Shown here in pieces: positions 36,596 through 46,135 of a stretch of DNA of 64,000 nt. The DNA is from JBNJFY01 sp051747265. GTDB taxonomy: Bacteria; Bacteroidota; Rhodothermia; Balneolales; Balneolaceae. The stretch spans positions 682,001 through 746,000 of the forward strand of contig JBNJFY010000001.1 in the NCBI GenBank assembly GCA_051747265.1. Direction: 5' to 3'. Each line of letters begins with the position of its first letter. Positions within the stretch are counted from its first letter, which is position 1. The notes under the pieces were generated by a model. It did no database searches. It had not been told where the DNA came from and saw only the letters and a list, made by a program, of their open reading frames with translations. Position numbers and translations under genes: made by a program.

Positions 36596-36958
36596 TCCAA
36601 ACTTATTCAACTAATTCTAAAGGAAGGCTTTGCAAAACTACCTGTCATTGCGAACGTAGTGCGGCAATCCCCTGATTATATTGTGTAAACGATGATTGTT
36701 ACTACATCTTACCATGACCGAATAAATATCGGAAGGTTTTGCAAAGCCCTCTAAAAATTCCTAAAACCATATCGAAATTAAACATGTACCGATCACTAGA
36801 TTTTTATCTTCAATTTTGAACCAGAATTTTTATTCGAAACAATCCTTTCTATTCTATACTATATATGTTGGATAATTTACAGGGGACTATCCTTACAATC
36901 CTACTTATAGGACCAAACTCTGATCTATATTCAAATCCCAATTAAATAGTATAGAGAG
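36596..36958. other. Intergenic region between hydroxylase and propeller genes
   Basis: The 363-bp gap contains MITE copy 2 and then about 200 bp of AT-rich sequence before the next ATG, where the propeller gene promoter is expected. No gene was seen. Confidence 0.6.
36622..36752 (-). mobile_element. MITE copy 2 (131 bp, inverted orientation, flanked by AAA)
   Basis: It has the same interior as copies at 1142 and 48207 but in reverse orientation. One end is degenerate (GGAAGGCTTTGC) and the other is intact (GCAAAGCCCTCT). AAA flanks both ends (36619-36621 and 36753-36755). It could also act as a loose transcription end for the hydroxylase gene. Confidence 0.85.
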
Positions 36959-39900
36959 ATGAAGAACAGATACTTTAAAATGCTTGCTTCGATTTCTCTG
37001 TTAATGCTATGGCCGTTTTTAGGAACGGTTCATGGTCAAACAGCGGAATCCTTCACTGACTCACAAGATATACCACAATGGATGTTGGATCGCCTTCCAG
37101 ACCAACAGCAACAATCAACTTTTCAAGCCAAGAAAGGAAAAACAGCCAAATACTGGTCGCATTTCAATCCTCAAAACACAGGAACGAATCCATTATCTGG
37201 TGCCCGGTATGGGCCGGTTATGGAAGATTCACAAGGTCGCTTGTGGATCGTAGAAGATGGCAGTTCCATCACCCTTAAAGGGGTAGGCTGGATGAATATT
37301 CCATCCGAACGAATGCCAATTTCATTGCCTAGTGGCATTACCTCATTGGCCCAACCCCCTACGACCAACTACAGCAATGATTTATCCTATGTGATAGGTT
37401 CCAGCTCGGGATTGTTTTGGCTGGATAGTAGTATGATGAATTCCCAAGAATATGATACTACAAACTCGAATATTAAACGCAATGACATCAATGACCTCCA
37501 TTTTTCCGGGGGAACCTTGTGGATCGCGCATGGCTACTCAATCAATCGGTACTATGATTCAAACGGACAACTCCAAGATACCACAATGCATGGGGGGTTG
37601 ACCAAATCCACCTATCTCGGATCATTTCAACCAATTCCCGATCAAGATTTTCAAGGGAATGTGCTCGAGATAGCAGAAGATTCCGAAGGCACTCTTTGGT
37701 TGGCTGTGGCACCCGACTCTACGGAAGATCGAGCTGGATTAGTCAAGCATGATCCTCAACAAAATACCTGGGATCGATTTCATAACGACAATTCCGACCT
37801 GCCTACCAATTTGGTTACCGGGGTAATGGTTGACAATAGCGACAATGTGTGGGTTGGCCTGCGGGATACCAATGATACCAGTAACAAACCGCTAATTGCC
37901 CAGTTTGATGGTACCAATTGGAACACCTGGTCTGCCGATGACGGTTTGGCGGGCAATATCACGCGAGAAATGCTGCAACGTAGTGAAAGTGGCAATATTT
38001 GGATCGCCACGGATGAAGGCATGTACTCCTTCGATGGGAGCACTTGGAGCGCGGTCTCCAATAACGACCCTGATTTAAAACTGGGAGATACCAATCATGC
38101 CATTGAAACCAGAGATGGACGCGTAATAACCGCCACCACAACCGACTATACCGTTCTTGGTGGTGTGGGAACCTACGAAAGTGGCAGCTGGTCATACATC
38201 AGCCCTAAGACGGATAACGGGTTGCCATTAAATGACATTTTTGCCAGTGCCAAAGATGCAGATGGGAATATGTGGTTCAGTGGTTTTTACGGCTTGGTTA
38301 AATATGATGGTCATAGCTGGACCCACTTTGATCGCACCGACGGTATGTATACCTCATACGCTTGGTCCATGCTTTACGATTCCCAAGGTAGACTATGGTT
38401 AGGTACTCAGGAAGATCAAGAGGGTAACGGGGCCCTAACTTATTATAAAGATGGTACCTTCCACACCCTGCAAACGCCACAGGGTCCTTTCTTTGGAGAA
38501 GATATTTTTGAAGACAGCCAGGGCAACATCTGGTTTGGCTCTTATAATTTCAACAGTGAAGATGGCGTCCTAATGTATGATGGCAATAACTTCACCCAGT
38601 ACAACAAAGACAATGGCTTACCCGGTTATTATTTCGAGGCTATTGGCGAGCTTCCCAATGGTAATATTGTAGTTACTGCCGATGGCACACAAAATGGTCG
38701 ACAAATGTATCAGTTTGATGGATCTACATGGAGCACATTTACCATCGACGGAGACAATCCATACATCTACAATATTCAAGTAGATGATCAAGGGAATACC
38801 TGGTTCTCGGGCAATTCTTACTTGTACAAATGGGATGGTTCCAACTGGACAAAATACGGTGACAAAGATGGGTATAGTGGAATAGCAAACGAGATGGCTG
38901 TTACCGATGAGGGCAATCTCTGGTTGGCATCGTATGGTGGCGCCCAAGTATTTGATGGTCAGTCATTCCATACATTTTCTACCAGCCACGTACCCAATTC
39001 TTTCTATACCGTATATGAAGGAAAGAATAACGACATCTGGTTTGGTGCCCACGGAGGCGGCATCACTCGTTATGCCGAATCCGAAGATCTTTCTGTAGAA
39101 GCAGTAAACGATTTACCTGCTGATGAAGGTGGGTTTGTTCGTATTGATGTAGCAGGATTTCTGCTGGATCCATACCGTGTGGAAACCCAGGCAGGCGAAG
39201 CAGCTTCCTGGAATGTATGGCGAAAAGATGGTGAAAACTGGATTAGCGTAGGTTCTTCTCCCATCAGCCGCGCACAAACCAACACCATTGATGTGAGCGT
39301 GCCCACCACTATGGATTCCGACCAATACAGCGAAGATAATCGCTACATTTTCCGCATCTCTGCTCATCACCAAGATGGTAGCATCATTGCCTATTCCGAC
39401 ACTTTGGGGGGATATGCCATCGACAATAAAGCTCCAGCCAAGGTTAAAGGCCTTAGCAAGACCGACCAAGAGTCTGGTGTTGAGGTTAGCTGGAACCCCG
39501 TAGAGGCTAAAGATCTGGAAGAATACGAAGTGTATCTACTAGATAATGATGGTTCTCTCGCGGAAAATCCGACCAAAACCAGTACCAGTAGCAGTGTCAT
39601 CATCAGTGAAACGTCTTCTGATCGAGACTTTGTGGTTAAAGCAAAAGATCGTCATGGCAACCGTGGCCCGGCTTCTGATCCGGTTACCATTACCAGTATT
39701 GGAGATGGGCAGGAAGCTACGCCTGAAGCGTTTACGCTCAAGAAAAATTATCCCAACCCGTTTAATCCAACCACTACGGTTCCCTTCGCGCTGCCCGAGG
39801 CAGCCGATGTGACTATCAATGTGTATAACATTCTGGGTCATCGGGTGGCTACACTTACTGATCAACGCTACTCCGCGGGACAACATCAAGTGTCCTTTGA

Positions 39901-39988
39901 AGCCAGCAGATTGGCCAGTGGGACCTATATCATCAAAGCGCAATTAGGCGATCAAGTGTTTGAGCGCAAGATGATGCTGCTGAAATAA
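36959..39988 (+). CDS. Secreted beta-propeller protein with C-terminal type IX secretion-type sorting domain
   Basis: This 1009-residue exported protein has a signal peptide (about 1-27, ending VHGQ). It carries many repeats of the two-component-regulator-propeller type, with G-x-L/I-W-I/V/L-G/A-T and FDGSTW-like motifs from about 75 to 720. Fibronectin-III-like segments follow (about 730-910, PAKVKGLSKTDQESGVEVSW). The C-terminal tail (about 925-1009) has NYPNPFNPTTTVPFALPE and VYNILGHRVATL, ending FERKMMLLK, the hallmark of T9SS type A tails. It likely ends up on the cell surface or outside. No catalytic domain was recognised. GAGAG precedes the ATG. Confidence 0.85.
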   Translation: MKNRYFKMLASISLLMLWPFLGTVHGQTAESFTDSQDIPQWMLDRLPDQQQQSTFQAKKGKTAKYWSHFNPQNTGTNPLSGARYGPVMEDSQGRLWIVEDGSSITLKGVGWMNIPSERMPISLPSGITSLAQPPTTNYSNDLSYVIGSSSGLFWLDSSMMNSQEYDTTNSNIKRNDINDLHFSGGTLWIAHGYSINRYYDSNGQLQDTTMHGGLTKSTYLGSFQPIPDQDFQGNVLEIAEDSEGTLWLAVAPDSTEDRAGLVKHDPQQNTWDRFHNDNSDLPTNLVTGVMVDNSDNVWVGLRDTNDTSNKPLIAQFDGTNWNTWSADDGLAGNITREMLQRSESGNIWIATDEGMYSFDGSTWSAVSNNDPDLKLGDTNHAIETRDGRVITATTTDYTVLGGVGTYESGSWSYISPKTDNGLPLNDIFASAKDADGNMWFSGFYGLVKYDGHSWTHFDRTDGMYTSYAWSMLYDSQGRLWLGTQEDQEGNGALTYYKDGTFHTLQTPQGPFFGEDIFEDSQGNIWFGSYNFNSEDGVLMYDGNNFTQYNKDNGLPGYYFEAIGELPNGNIVVTADGTQNGRQMYQFDGSTWSTFTIDGDNPYIYNIQVDDQGNTWFSGNSYLYKWDGSNWTKYGDKDGYSGIANEMAVTDEGNLWLASYGGAQVFDGQSFHTFSTSHVPNSFYTVYEGKNNDIWFGAHGGGITRYAESEDLSVEAVNDLPADEGGFVRIDVAGFLLDPYRVETQAGEAASWNVWRKDGENWISVGSSPISRAQTNTIDVSVPTTMDSDQYSEDNRYIFRISAHHQDGSIIAYSDTLGGYAIDNKAPAKVKGLSKTDQESGVEVSWNPVEAKDLEEYEVYLLDNDGSLAENPTKTSTSSSVIISETSSDRDFVVKAKDRHGNRGPASDPVTITSIGDGQEATPEAFTLKKNYPNPFNPTTTVPFALPEAADVTINVYNILGHRVATLTDQRYSAGQHQVSFEASRLASGTYIIKAQLGDQVFERKMMLLK

Positions 39989-40020
39989 CCCTCACCCCTT
40001 ACCTTATCAACCAAAATATT

Positions 40021-40052
40021 AAAAGGCGACCCGATCGGGTCGCCTTTTTTTA
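40021..40052 (+). terminator. Rho-independent terminator after the propeller gene
   Basis: AAAAGGCGACCCGA and its exact complement TCGGGTCGCCTTTT abut as a 28-bp palindrome, followed by more T residues. It should work in both directions and also serve the minus-strand RraB-like gene. Confidence 0.88.
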
Positions 40053-40082
40053 TCGCGGCATTTGTGGTAACTGGGTTACTGG

Positions 40083-40418
40083 TCAAAGTTCAATACGCGC
40101 TTCCCAGCCATCAAACTTAACTTTGAACTGCCTGGCCAACTGACACATCTCGTGATATAGCTGATTCATCATCCCATCTACCACGGGTTGCTCAATCATA
40201 CCGATGCACAGCCAAGAACCGTCATACGTTTTACGAATATCTTGAATGGGAATATTTCTGCGCTGTAACTCCGCGGCTAACCGGTAGATATCCCGCTCCC
40301 GATCGCCAAAAAACCAGATAGTTAGCAGATGCTTGTCTTTCGCGTTTCCAGATAATAACTGGGTAAGTTGTAACGCTCGTCGATGGGCTCCGTACTGCCC
40401 GGATGTTGAATGACTCAT
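40083..40418 (-). CDS. RraB-like (ribonuclease E inhibitor B domain) protein
   Basis: This small 111-residue cytoplasmic protein has a core HLLTIWFFGDRERDIYRLAAELQRRNIPI and an ending LARQFKVKFDGWEARIEL. It follows the RraB pattern of a ferredoxin-like fold with a terminal YDGWE-type motif. In gammaproteobacteria RraB modulates RNase E; whether that role holds here is unknown. It is 52 bp downstream of bshA on the same strand, so it may be co-transcribed. Confidence 0.6.
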   Translation of the reverse strand: MSHSTSGQYGAHRRALQLTQLLSGNAKDKHLLTIWFFGDRERDIYRLAAELQRRNIPIQDIRKTYDGSWLCIGMIEQPVVDGMMNQLYHEMCQLARQFKVKFDGWEARIEL

Positions 40419-40470
40419 AGTGGCTTTTTTCTATATATGAGCCACAAGTACCCACATCCTTACAAAAAAA

Positions 40471-41625
40471 CTAGTGAGCCACTGCCGCCTGCTCCAACAT
40501 TTCTTTACGAACCCGGGTATAGAGATCCTCGTATTCACCAACAATTTTGCTGATTTCAAAAAGCTCGGCTCGGGCCCGTGCGTTTCGAGATAGTTGACGA
40601 TGCAACTCTTCATCCGTTAGTATTTGTACAGCATAATCGGCCATACATTCTACATCATCCAGATCACATAAATAACCGGTTTCTCCATGGATATTCACTT
40701 CAGGGAGTCCGCCGATATTGGAGCTTACCACGGGCACACTACAACTCATAGCTTCCAAGGCAGCCAAGCCGAAGGTCTCGGATCCGGAAGGCATCAAGAA
40801 CAGATCAGCGATAGATAGTACCTCTTCCACTTGGTCCTGTTTGCCCAGGAACCGAACATGCTCGCACATGCCCAAGGAGCGGCACTGCTCTTCGGCGTTT
40901 TGACGATCCGGACCATCACCCACCAATAATAGCTTGGCATCTATCCCGGCTTGCAATACTTGATGAAACACGGTTACCACTTCAGGCACACGCTTTACCT
41001 CGCGGAAATTGGATACATGCACCACCACTTTCTCATCATTGGGACAAATAGCTTTCTTAAAGTGGCTTTTATCCGATTTCTGAAACCGTTCCAAATCAAT
41101 AAAGTTGGGGATCACCTGGATATCTTTCTTGATATCAAACCGTTTGTAGGTTTCTTCCCGCAAAAATTCGGAGACGGCGGTAACCCCATCACTTTGATTA
41201 ATGGAAAAGTCGACCACTCGCTTATAGGAATGGTCGCTGCCCACCAACGTAATATCCGTTCCGTGCAAGGTGGTGATAATGGGGATATCCCGCGCTTGCT
41301 CAGCCATAATCTGTTTGGCCAAATACGCACTGGTGGCGTGGGGGATGGCATAATGAACATGAATCACTTCCAGATTCTCATATTCAATTAAATTCACCAG
41401 CTGATTGGCTAGCGCCAACGCATAGGGCGGATACTCAAAAAGTGGATAGTTACGAGCGTGAACCTCGTGGTACGTTATATTGGATCGCAGGCTGTCTAAT
41501 CGAGCCGGGCGATCATAACTGATCATATGTACGTTATGATCGTTGTTGGCCAATCCTTTGGCCAATTCGGTAGCGACTACACCGCTACCTCCAAATGTGG
41601 GATAACAGACAATACCTATATTCAT
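40471..41625 (-). CDS. bshA: N-acetyl-alpha-D-glucosaminyl L-malate synthase
   Basis: This 384-residue GT4 glycosyltransferase catalyses the first step of bacillithiol synthesis: UDP-GlcNAc plus L-malate gives GlcNAc-malate. It starts MNIGIVCYPTFGGSGVVATE, a BshA signature. It also has the VIHVHYAIPHATSAYLA segment, the donor-binding motif GSETFGLAALEAMSCSVPVV and SNIGGLPEV. Length matches the family (about 375-385). No bshB or bshC lies in the window. Bacillithiol is the low-molecular-weight thiol expected in this group. Confidence 0.92.
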   Translation of the reverse strand: MNIGIVCYPTFGGSGVVATELAKGLANNDHNVHMISYDRPARLDSLRSNITYHEVHARNYPLFEYPPYALALANQLVNLIEYENLEVIHVHYAIPHATSAYLAKQIMAEQARDIPIITTLHGTDITLVGSDHSYKRVVDFSINQSDGVTAVSEFLREETYKRFDIKKDIQVIPNFIDLERFQKSDKSHFKKAICPNDEKVVVHVSNFREVKRVPEVVTVFHQVLQAGIDAKLLLVGDGPDRQNAEEQCRSLGMCEHVRFLGKQDQVEEVLSIADLFLMPSGSETFGLAALEAMSCSVPVVSSNIGGLPEVNIHGETGYLCDLDDVECMADYAVQILTDEELHRQLSRNARARAELFEISKIVGEYEDLYTRVRKEMLEQAAVAH

Positions 41626-41868
41626 GTATGCAGGGTAATGGGTGGATAATATTTCATCTTTTGTTCTTTCGTAAGATGTACGTATAAACTTACTCTTTAT
41701 TGCTGTTCAGTAATATCCCCAACACGACAAAATATACTTTCAATCCAATTATTTTCGTTACTTACAGGCTTGCGGGGAACCCGGTTGCATATCCGGGGTT
41801 GGTTTGCTTAATCTTCCCTGCGTCAAAGTACAAGAAATTCAGACTCGAAATAAAACTTAGATACACCT

Positions 41869-42627
41869 ATGGCTGGACATTCCAAATGGTCGAATATCAA
41901 ACACAAGAAGGCCAAAGAGGATAAAAAGCGAGCTAAAATATTTACCAAACATATCCGTGAGATCACCGTAGCGGCTCGCGAAGGCGGGGGCGATCCCGAT
42001 GCCAATCCCCGGCTGGATACAGCCATTGAAAACGCCAAGTCGGACAATCTGCCCAAGGATAATATCGAGCGCGCCATCAAAAAGGGTACCGGCGAGCTGG
42101 ATGACGGATCGGGCAGTTATGAAGAAACATCCTTCGAAGCCTATGGACCGGGTGGTATCGCGTATTTTGTGGAAGCCACTACCAATAATAACAATCGGAC
42201 CGTAGGAGAAATCCGTCACATTTTTGATAAACATGGTGGCAATTTGGGAACCGACGGATCCGTAGCCTACCTGTTTGATCAAAAAGGGCTGATTAAAATT
42301 AAGGCCGACAACCAAGACGAAGAAGAGTTCATGCTGGAAGCCATCGAGGCCGGAGCCGAGGAGATGGAAAAAGAAGAGGGCTTCTTTGAAATCACCACCG
42401 TTCGCGAAGAATTGTACGATGTTCGAACCTCGCTGCAAGATATGGGCTACAAAGTAGAATCGGCAGAGCTCATCTGGATCCCCCAGACCGAAGTAAAAGT
42501 AGAAGCCGATACCGCGGAATCCAATTTTAAGCTTATGGAAGCGTTAGAAGACAATGATGATGTCTCTAATGTGTTTACCAATATGCTGATGGATGAGGAA
42601 ACCTTAAAAGTAGCCGAATCTGTTTAG
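41869..42627 (+). CDS. yebC: YebC/PmpR-family protein
   Basis: This 252-residue protein begins MAGHSKWSNIKHKKAKEDKK, the strict N-terminal signature of YebC/PmpR. It has the EAYGPGGIAYFVEATTNNNNRT segment and the third acidic domain. The family has long been annotated as a DNA-binding transcriptional regulator, and recent work links members to translation of proline-rich stretches. It precedes the batC-like gene by about 40 bp, but this link may be only positional. Confidence 0.95.
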   Translation: MAGHSKWSNIKHKKAKEDKKRAKIFTKHIREITVAAREGGGDPDANPRLDTAIENAKSDNLPKDNIERAIKKGTGELDDGSGSYEETSFEAYGPGGIAYFVEATTNNNNRTVGEIRHIFDKHGGNLGTDGSVAYLFDQKGLIKIKADNQDEEEFMLEAIEAGAEEMEKEEGFFEITTVREELYDVRTSLQDMGYKVESAELIWIPQTEVKVEADTAESNFKLMEALEDNDDVSNVFTNMLMDEETLKVAESV

Positions 42628-42667
42628 AGTAATGCGCCATCACCAGTATAAACTGATGAGGATAACC

Positions 42668-43444
42668 ATGAACAAACCAATATCTACTCTGCTACTGCTG
42701 TTTACCGTATTTCTGTTCGGTAGCGGATTTGATATGGATACGGCTCGTGAAGCCAATAAAGCCTATGAAAGCAATAATTTTGAGCGAGCCATCACCCTGT
42801 ATCAACAAGCCATCGATCAACAACCCGACAATCCCAGACTCTACTTTAATCTGGGAAATGCTTATGCCAAAGCCGGCCGAGTGAACGATGCCCTGGGAGC
42901 GTATGAGCAGTACAAAGCACTCAGCGAAGATCCCCAAGATGCCTATAAAGCCGATTATAATATGGGGCGGGTGTTATCCGATGCGCAGCAATACGACAAA
43001 GCCCTGCAATACTATAAACAGGCGCTCAAACACCATCCCGATGATCCGGAGGCTAAATACAACTATGAGCTGGCGCTGAAAAAGAAAAACGAACAACAAA
43101 AACAACAGCAACAGCAGAATCAAAACTCGGATCAAAACAAGAAGGATCAGGATCAGCAGCAAGACCAGCAGAACCAAGATCAGAATCAAAACCAGAACCA
43201 GAATCAGCAGAACCAGAATCAACAACAGAATTCGCAGCAACAGCAAGAAAATCAACAGCAAAAGAATTCTGACCAGCAACAACAGCCACCTCAAGACCAG
43301 CAGCAACGCACCCAGCAACAGAAACTAAATAAACAAGAAGCGCAGCAGATTTTGAACGCACTGGAAAAAAAAGAAAAAGATCTGCTTAAGCGTTTCAAAA
43401 AGGTAAAAGCGGAGTCGGATAAACCGAATGCGAATGATTGGTAA
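42668..43444 (+). CDS. BatC-like TPR protein with Gln/Asn-rich tail
   Basis: From the ATG at 42668 (GAGG nearby upstream) the protein has 258 residues. A short signal segment (MNKPISTLLLLFTVFLFG) is followed by three tetratricopeptide repeats (about 22-140), then a Gln/Asn/Asp low-complexity region (about 145-225) built from CAG/CAA/AAC codons. A Lys-rich end (LNKQEAQQILNALEKKEKD) closes the protein and resembles the BatC C-terminus. In Bacteroidota the Bat proteins form an envelope complex linked to stress tolerance. An in-frame ATG at 42632 is less likely. The end overlaps batD by 17 bp. Confidence 0.78.
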   Translation: MNKPISTLLLLFTVFLFGSGFDMDTAREANKAYESNNFERAITLYQQAIDQQPDNPRLYFNLGNAYAKAGRVNDALGAYEQYKALSEDPQDAYKADYNMGRVLSDAQQYDKALQYYKQALKHHPDDPEAKYNYELALKKKNEQQKQQQQQNQNSDQNKKDQDQQQDQQNQDQNQNQNQNQQNQNQQQNSQQQQENQQQKNSDQQQQPPQDQQQRTQQQKLNKQEAQQILNALEKKEKDLLKRFKKVKAESDKPNANDW

Positions 43445-45242
43445 GACAAGCTGGATCCGACATAGCTACCGATTTGTAGTGGCGCTCTTGGTCTGGATTA
43501 CCGCCTGGACCGTTTCGAGCTCAGCCTGGGCACAACAATTGACGGTCAACGCTAGTCTGTCTGAAACCAAAATATTTGAGGGGGAACGGGTTGCATTAAG
43601 TATTGAAATTTCGGGTAGCGATATTTCCAATGTCAATCGGCCCAATCTTCCTTCGCTGGCTTCCATGAGACTATTAAGCGGTAATCCTTCCGTGTCTCGT
43701 AATTATCAATTCATCAACGGGCGTTCCAGCCGAAGCATCACGTATACCTATTATTACGTGGCGGAGGAGCCCGGTGAGCATGCCCTGCCCGCAATTCCGG
43801 TGGATGTGGATGGGATGACCTATGAGACGAAATCCATCCCCTACACTATTGTATCGCGCGATCAATCCTCCCAATCGCAACAAGATGATCAGCGCGCCAA
43901 TATTTTCATGCGATTGGAAGTATCCGATGAAAACCCCGTGGCCGGTCAGCAGTTGTTGGCCAATCTGGTACTCTATTTTAAAGAAAACGTGGAAATTTTG
44001 TCCTACCAGCCTGCCCCCGGCTGGAAAGCGGAAGGATTTTGGAAGGAACAGCTCAAACGCAATGAGCGGCCCATGGCTCAATCGGTGATTATGGATGGAG
44101 AGCGTTACCGCAAAGCCAATTTGATGCAATACGCATTGTTTCCAACGCGAAGCGGCTCACTGACACTCAGTCCCTACACGGTATCGGTGTCCCTGCGTGT
44201 CCGCAGTAATCGTGGTAACAATGACCCGTTCAGCAGTTTCTTTGGCGGGTTCGGAACCAATCAACGAGAGATTGAATTGAAATCTGAACCCGTTGAGTTG
44301 GATATCCAGGAATTACCGAAAATTAATGATGCAATCTACATTGGTGCTGTAGGTCGATTTGACATCCAGCGATCTATTAACACCACCGATCCTCTGGAAG
44401 GCGAATCCATTGAGTTGGTTACGCGGATATCTGGCGTTGGAAATGTCCCTTTAATCACTAATCCACAGTATCAATTACCGGATGGATTGGAGCGCTACCA
44501 ACCTCAAGAACAGTCCAATGTAGACCGGGAAGGGAATCAGATCGTAGGGTCACGGACTTTTACCGATATTTTGGTAGCTCGTAAAGCGGGCACCTATACC
44601 ATTCCCGCTACCACACTGGCCTACTATGATCCACGCAAAATGGAATACCAACGTATTTCTTTGGACGATTTTGAAATAACAGTCCGTCCCAATTTCAATA
44701 AAAGCGCTGGAGCTAGTGCTAACTCCAGCATCCCATTTCGCCCCATCACCGGAATGAGTAGCTGGACCTCACAGACCACTTCCTCTCTATGGTCTCATTG
44801 GTGGCTATGGGTAGGCCTAGCACTTCCATTGGTAATTATCGGTGTAGGCTACTGGCAAAAACACTATCGGGATCGCCTGTCTAGTGATACCGCTTTTGCG
44901 CGCTCGCAATTTGCCATGCGACATGCTCAGGAAAAACTCGATGAGGCCCTTAACTTTGCACAAGAAGGAAACATCAAAGACGCCTATAGCGCAATTCAAA
45001 AAGCACTGACCGGCTTTATCAGCGACCGGCTAAATCTGCCCTCTGCAGGATTAGATCGGCAGGATTACATCGAGTACCTCCAGCAACAAGACATTGACCA
45101 ACCACTACGTGACGAGGTCAACAAAATATTGGATAAAGCAGGCACCATTCAGTTTGCCCCCACGGCTTCGGTCAGCGATACCAAGCAAGATATTGAAACC
45201 ACAAAAGGCGTGATCAAATCACTTTCCAAACAACTCAAATGA
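43428..45242 (+). CDS. BatD family protein
   Basis: This 604-residue envelope protein has a signal peptide (about 1-36, ending AWAQQ). Repeated immunoglobulin-like BatD modules follow, with VNASLSETKIFEGERVALSIEISG, ITYTYYYVAEEPGEHALPAIPV and RKAGTYTIPATTLAYYDPRKMEY. One transmembrane helix lies near 465-485 (WWLWVGLALPLVIIGVGYW), before a cytoplasmic tail. The Bat locus is associated with aerotolerance in Bacteroides and Francisella-like organisms, but the mechanism is unclear. It overlaps both neighbours by a few bases, consistent with one operon. Confidence 0.85.
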   Translation: MRMIGKTSWIRHSYRFVVALLVWITAWTVSSSAWAQQLTVNASLSETKIFEGERVALSIEISGSDISNVNRPNLPSLASMRLLSGNPSVSRNYQFINGRSSRSITYTYYYVAEEPGEHALPAIPVDVDGMTYETKSIPYTIVSRDQSSQSQQDDQRANIFMRLEVSDENPVAGQQLLANLVLYFKENVEILSYQPAPGWKAEGFWKEQLKRNERPMAQSVIMDGERYRKANLMQYALFPTRSGSLTLSPYTVSVSLRVRSNRGNNDPFSSFFGGFGTNQREIELKSEPVELDIQELPKINDAIYIGAVGRFDIQRSINTTDPLEGESIELVTRISGVGNVPLITNPQYQLPDGLERYQPQEQSNVDREGNQIVGSRTFTDILVARKAGTYTIPATTLAYYDPRKMEYQRISLDDFEITVRPNFNKSAGASANSSIPFRPITGMSSWTSQTTSSLWSHWWLWVGLALPLVIIGVGYWQKHYRDRLSSDTAFARSQFAMRHAQEKLDEALNFAQEGNIKDAYSAIQKALTGFISDRLNLPSAGLDRQDYIEYLQQQDIDQPLRDEVNKILDKAGTIQFAPTASVSDTKQDIETTKGVIKSLSKQLK

Positions 45243-46069
45243 TACTACGGAATAGATCCATTTCGGCAAGAGTGCTGAGCGGTTTTGCTAATCAGAGTAT
45301 GGTGGTGGGAATACTTTTTCTAATTGTTGTGCTCCTGCCTCGCCATGGCGTGGCACAATCGTTGTCCCTTCAGTTCGACGAAGCCAATGAGGCCCTTCAA
45401 AATCAGCAATATGCACAAGCCCTATCTGGATACCGATCGATTTTGCAACAAGACAGACAGTCTGGAGCCCTGCATCTCAATATGGCCTATTGTTACATCC
45501 AACTAGATTCTCTGGGCAAGGCCAAATATCATTTAATGCGCGCCGAACGGTTCGATGAAACCGAAGATCAGGCAACCGAAGGATTGCTCTGGTTAGAGGA
45601 CCAGTTCAGCCGCACTTCCGCGATATTGCCATCTTTGCCGTGGGATCAGTTGATTAGTTATATCAATCGAAATTGGGGGGCTTCTTTCACCATTGCGATG
45701 GGCCTAGTTTTGTTAAATTTGATAGCCATAGTATGGGTCTATTATTGGCTCCGTTTGAAAACCTCTTCTTCCCTACTACGTAATTTTTTAATCAGTGCTA
45801 CAGGCATCGCGTTGGCAATTACCCTGTTAGGTTTCTACACGCAGTACGTTGACCAGCGATACAGCACTGCGGTTATGGTTCACCAAGAATCAATACTTCG
45901 CGATCAGCCCCATGCGGATGCCCCGCCCATCACCAAAGCCTATGAAGGGTACACCTTCCGCATAGACCACCGCAAAACTCAAGAAACTGGCGAGCACACC
46001 TGGCTTTATGTCCGCATGAGTAATGGCGCCTACGGATGGATTCCCAAATCCGATCTTCTTATACTCTGA
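45239..46069 (+). CDS. BatE-like TPR protein with SH3-type C-terminus
   Basis: The 276-residue protein has a hydrophobic signal/anchor (about 20-38), a pair of TPR motifs (about 44-110, FDEANEALQNQQYAQALSGY) and two more transmembrane helices (about 150-172 and 180-200). A bacterial SH3-like domain (about 210-276, ending GAYGWIPKSDLLIL) closes it. This order matches BatE. Its start overlaps batD by 4 bp. The batA/batB and moxR partners are not in the window. Confidence 0.8.
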   Translation: MILRNRSISARVLSGFANQSMVVGILFLIVVLLPRHGVAQSLSLQFDEANEALQNQQYAQALSGYRSILQQDRQSGALHLNMAYCYIQLDSLGKAKYHLMRAERFDETEDQATEGLLWLEDQFSRTSAILPSLPWDQLISYINRNWGASFTIAMGLVLLNLIAIVWVYYWLRLKTSSSLLRNFLISATGIALAITLLGFYTQYVDQRYSTAVMVHQESILRDQPHADAPPITKAYEGYTFRIDHRKTQETGEHTWLYVRMSNGAYGWIPKSDLLIL

Positions 46070-46135
46070 TTGCTGCGCACCGGGCAAAATGCCTACTGTT
46101 TTGTGCGCCCCCTATTTAGATATTTCACTAGCTGT

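Noticed and set aside
43090..43330. CAG/CAA repeats as a possible CRISPR or satellite
   Set aside because: The repeats are in frame within a coding sequence, have no spacers and read as a Gln/Asn tract.
42974..43361. Minus-strand ORFs opposite the Gln/Asn-rich region (Leu- and Ser/Val-rich)
   Set aside because: They are the complement of CAG/CAA/AAC codons and would give artificial Leu/Val-rich proteins.
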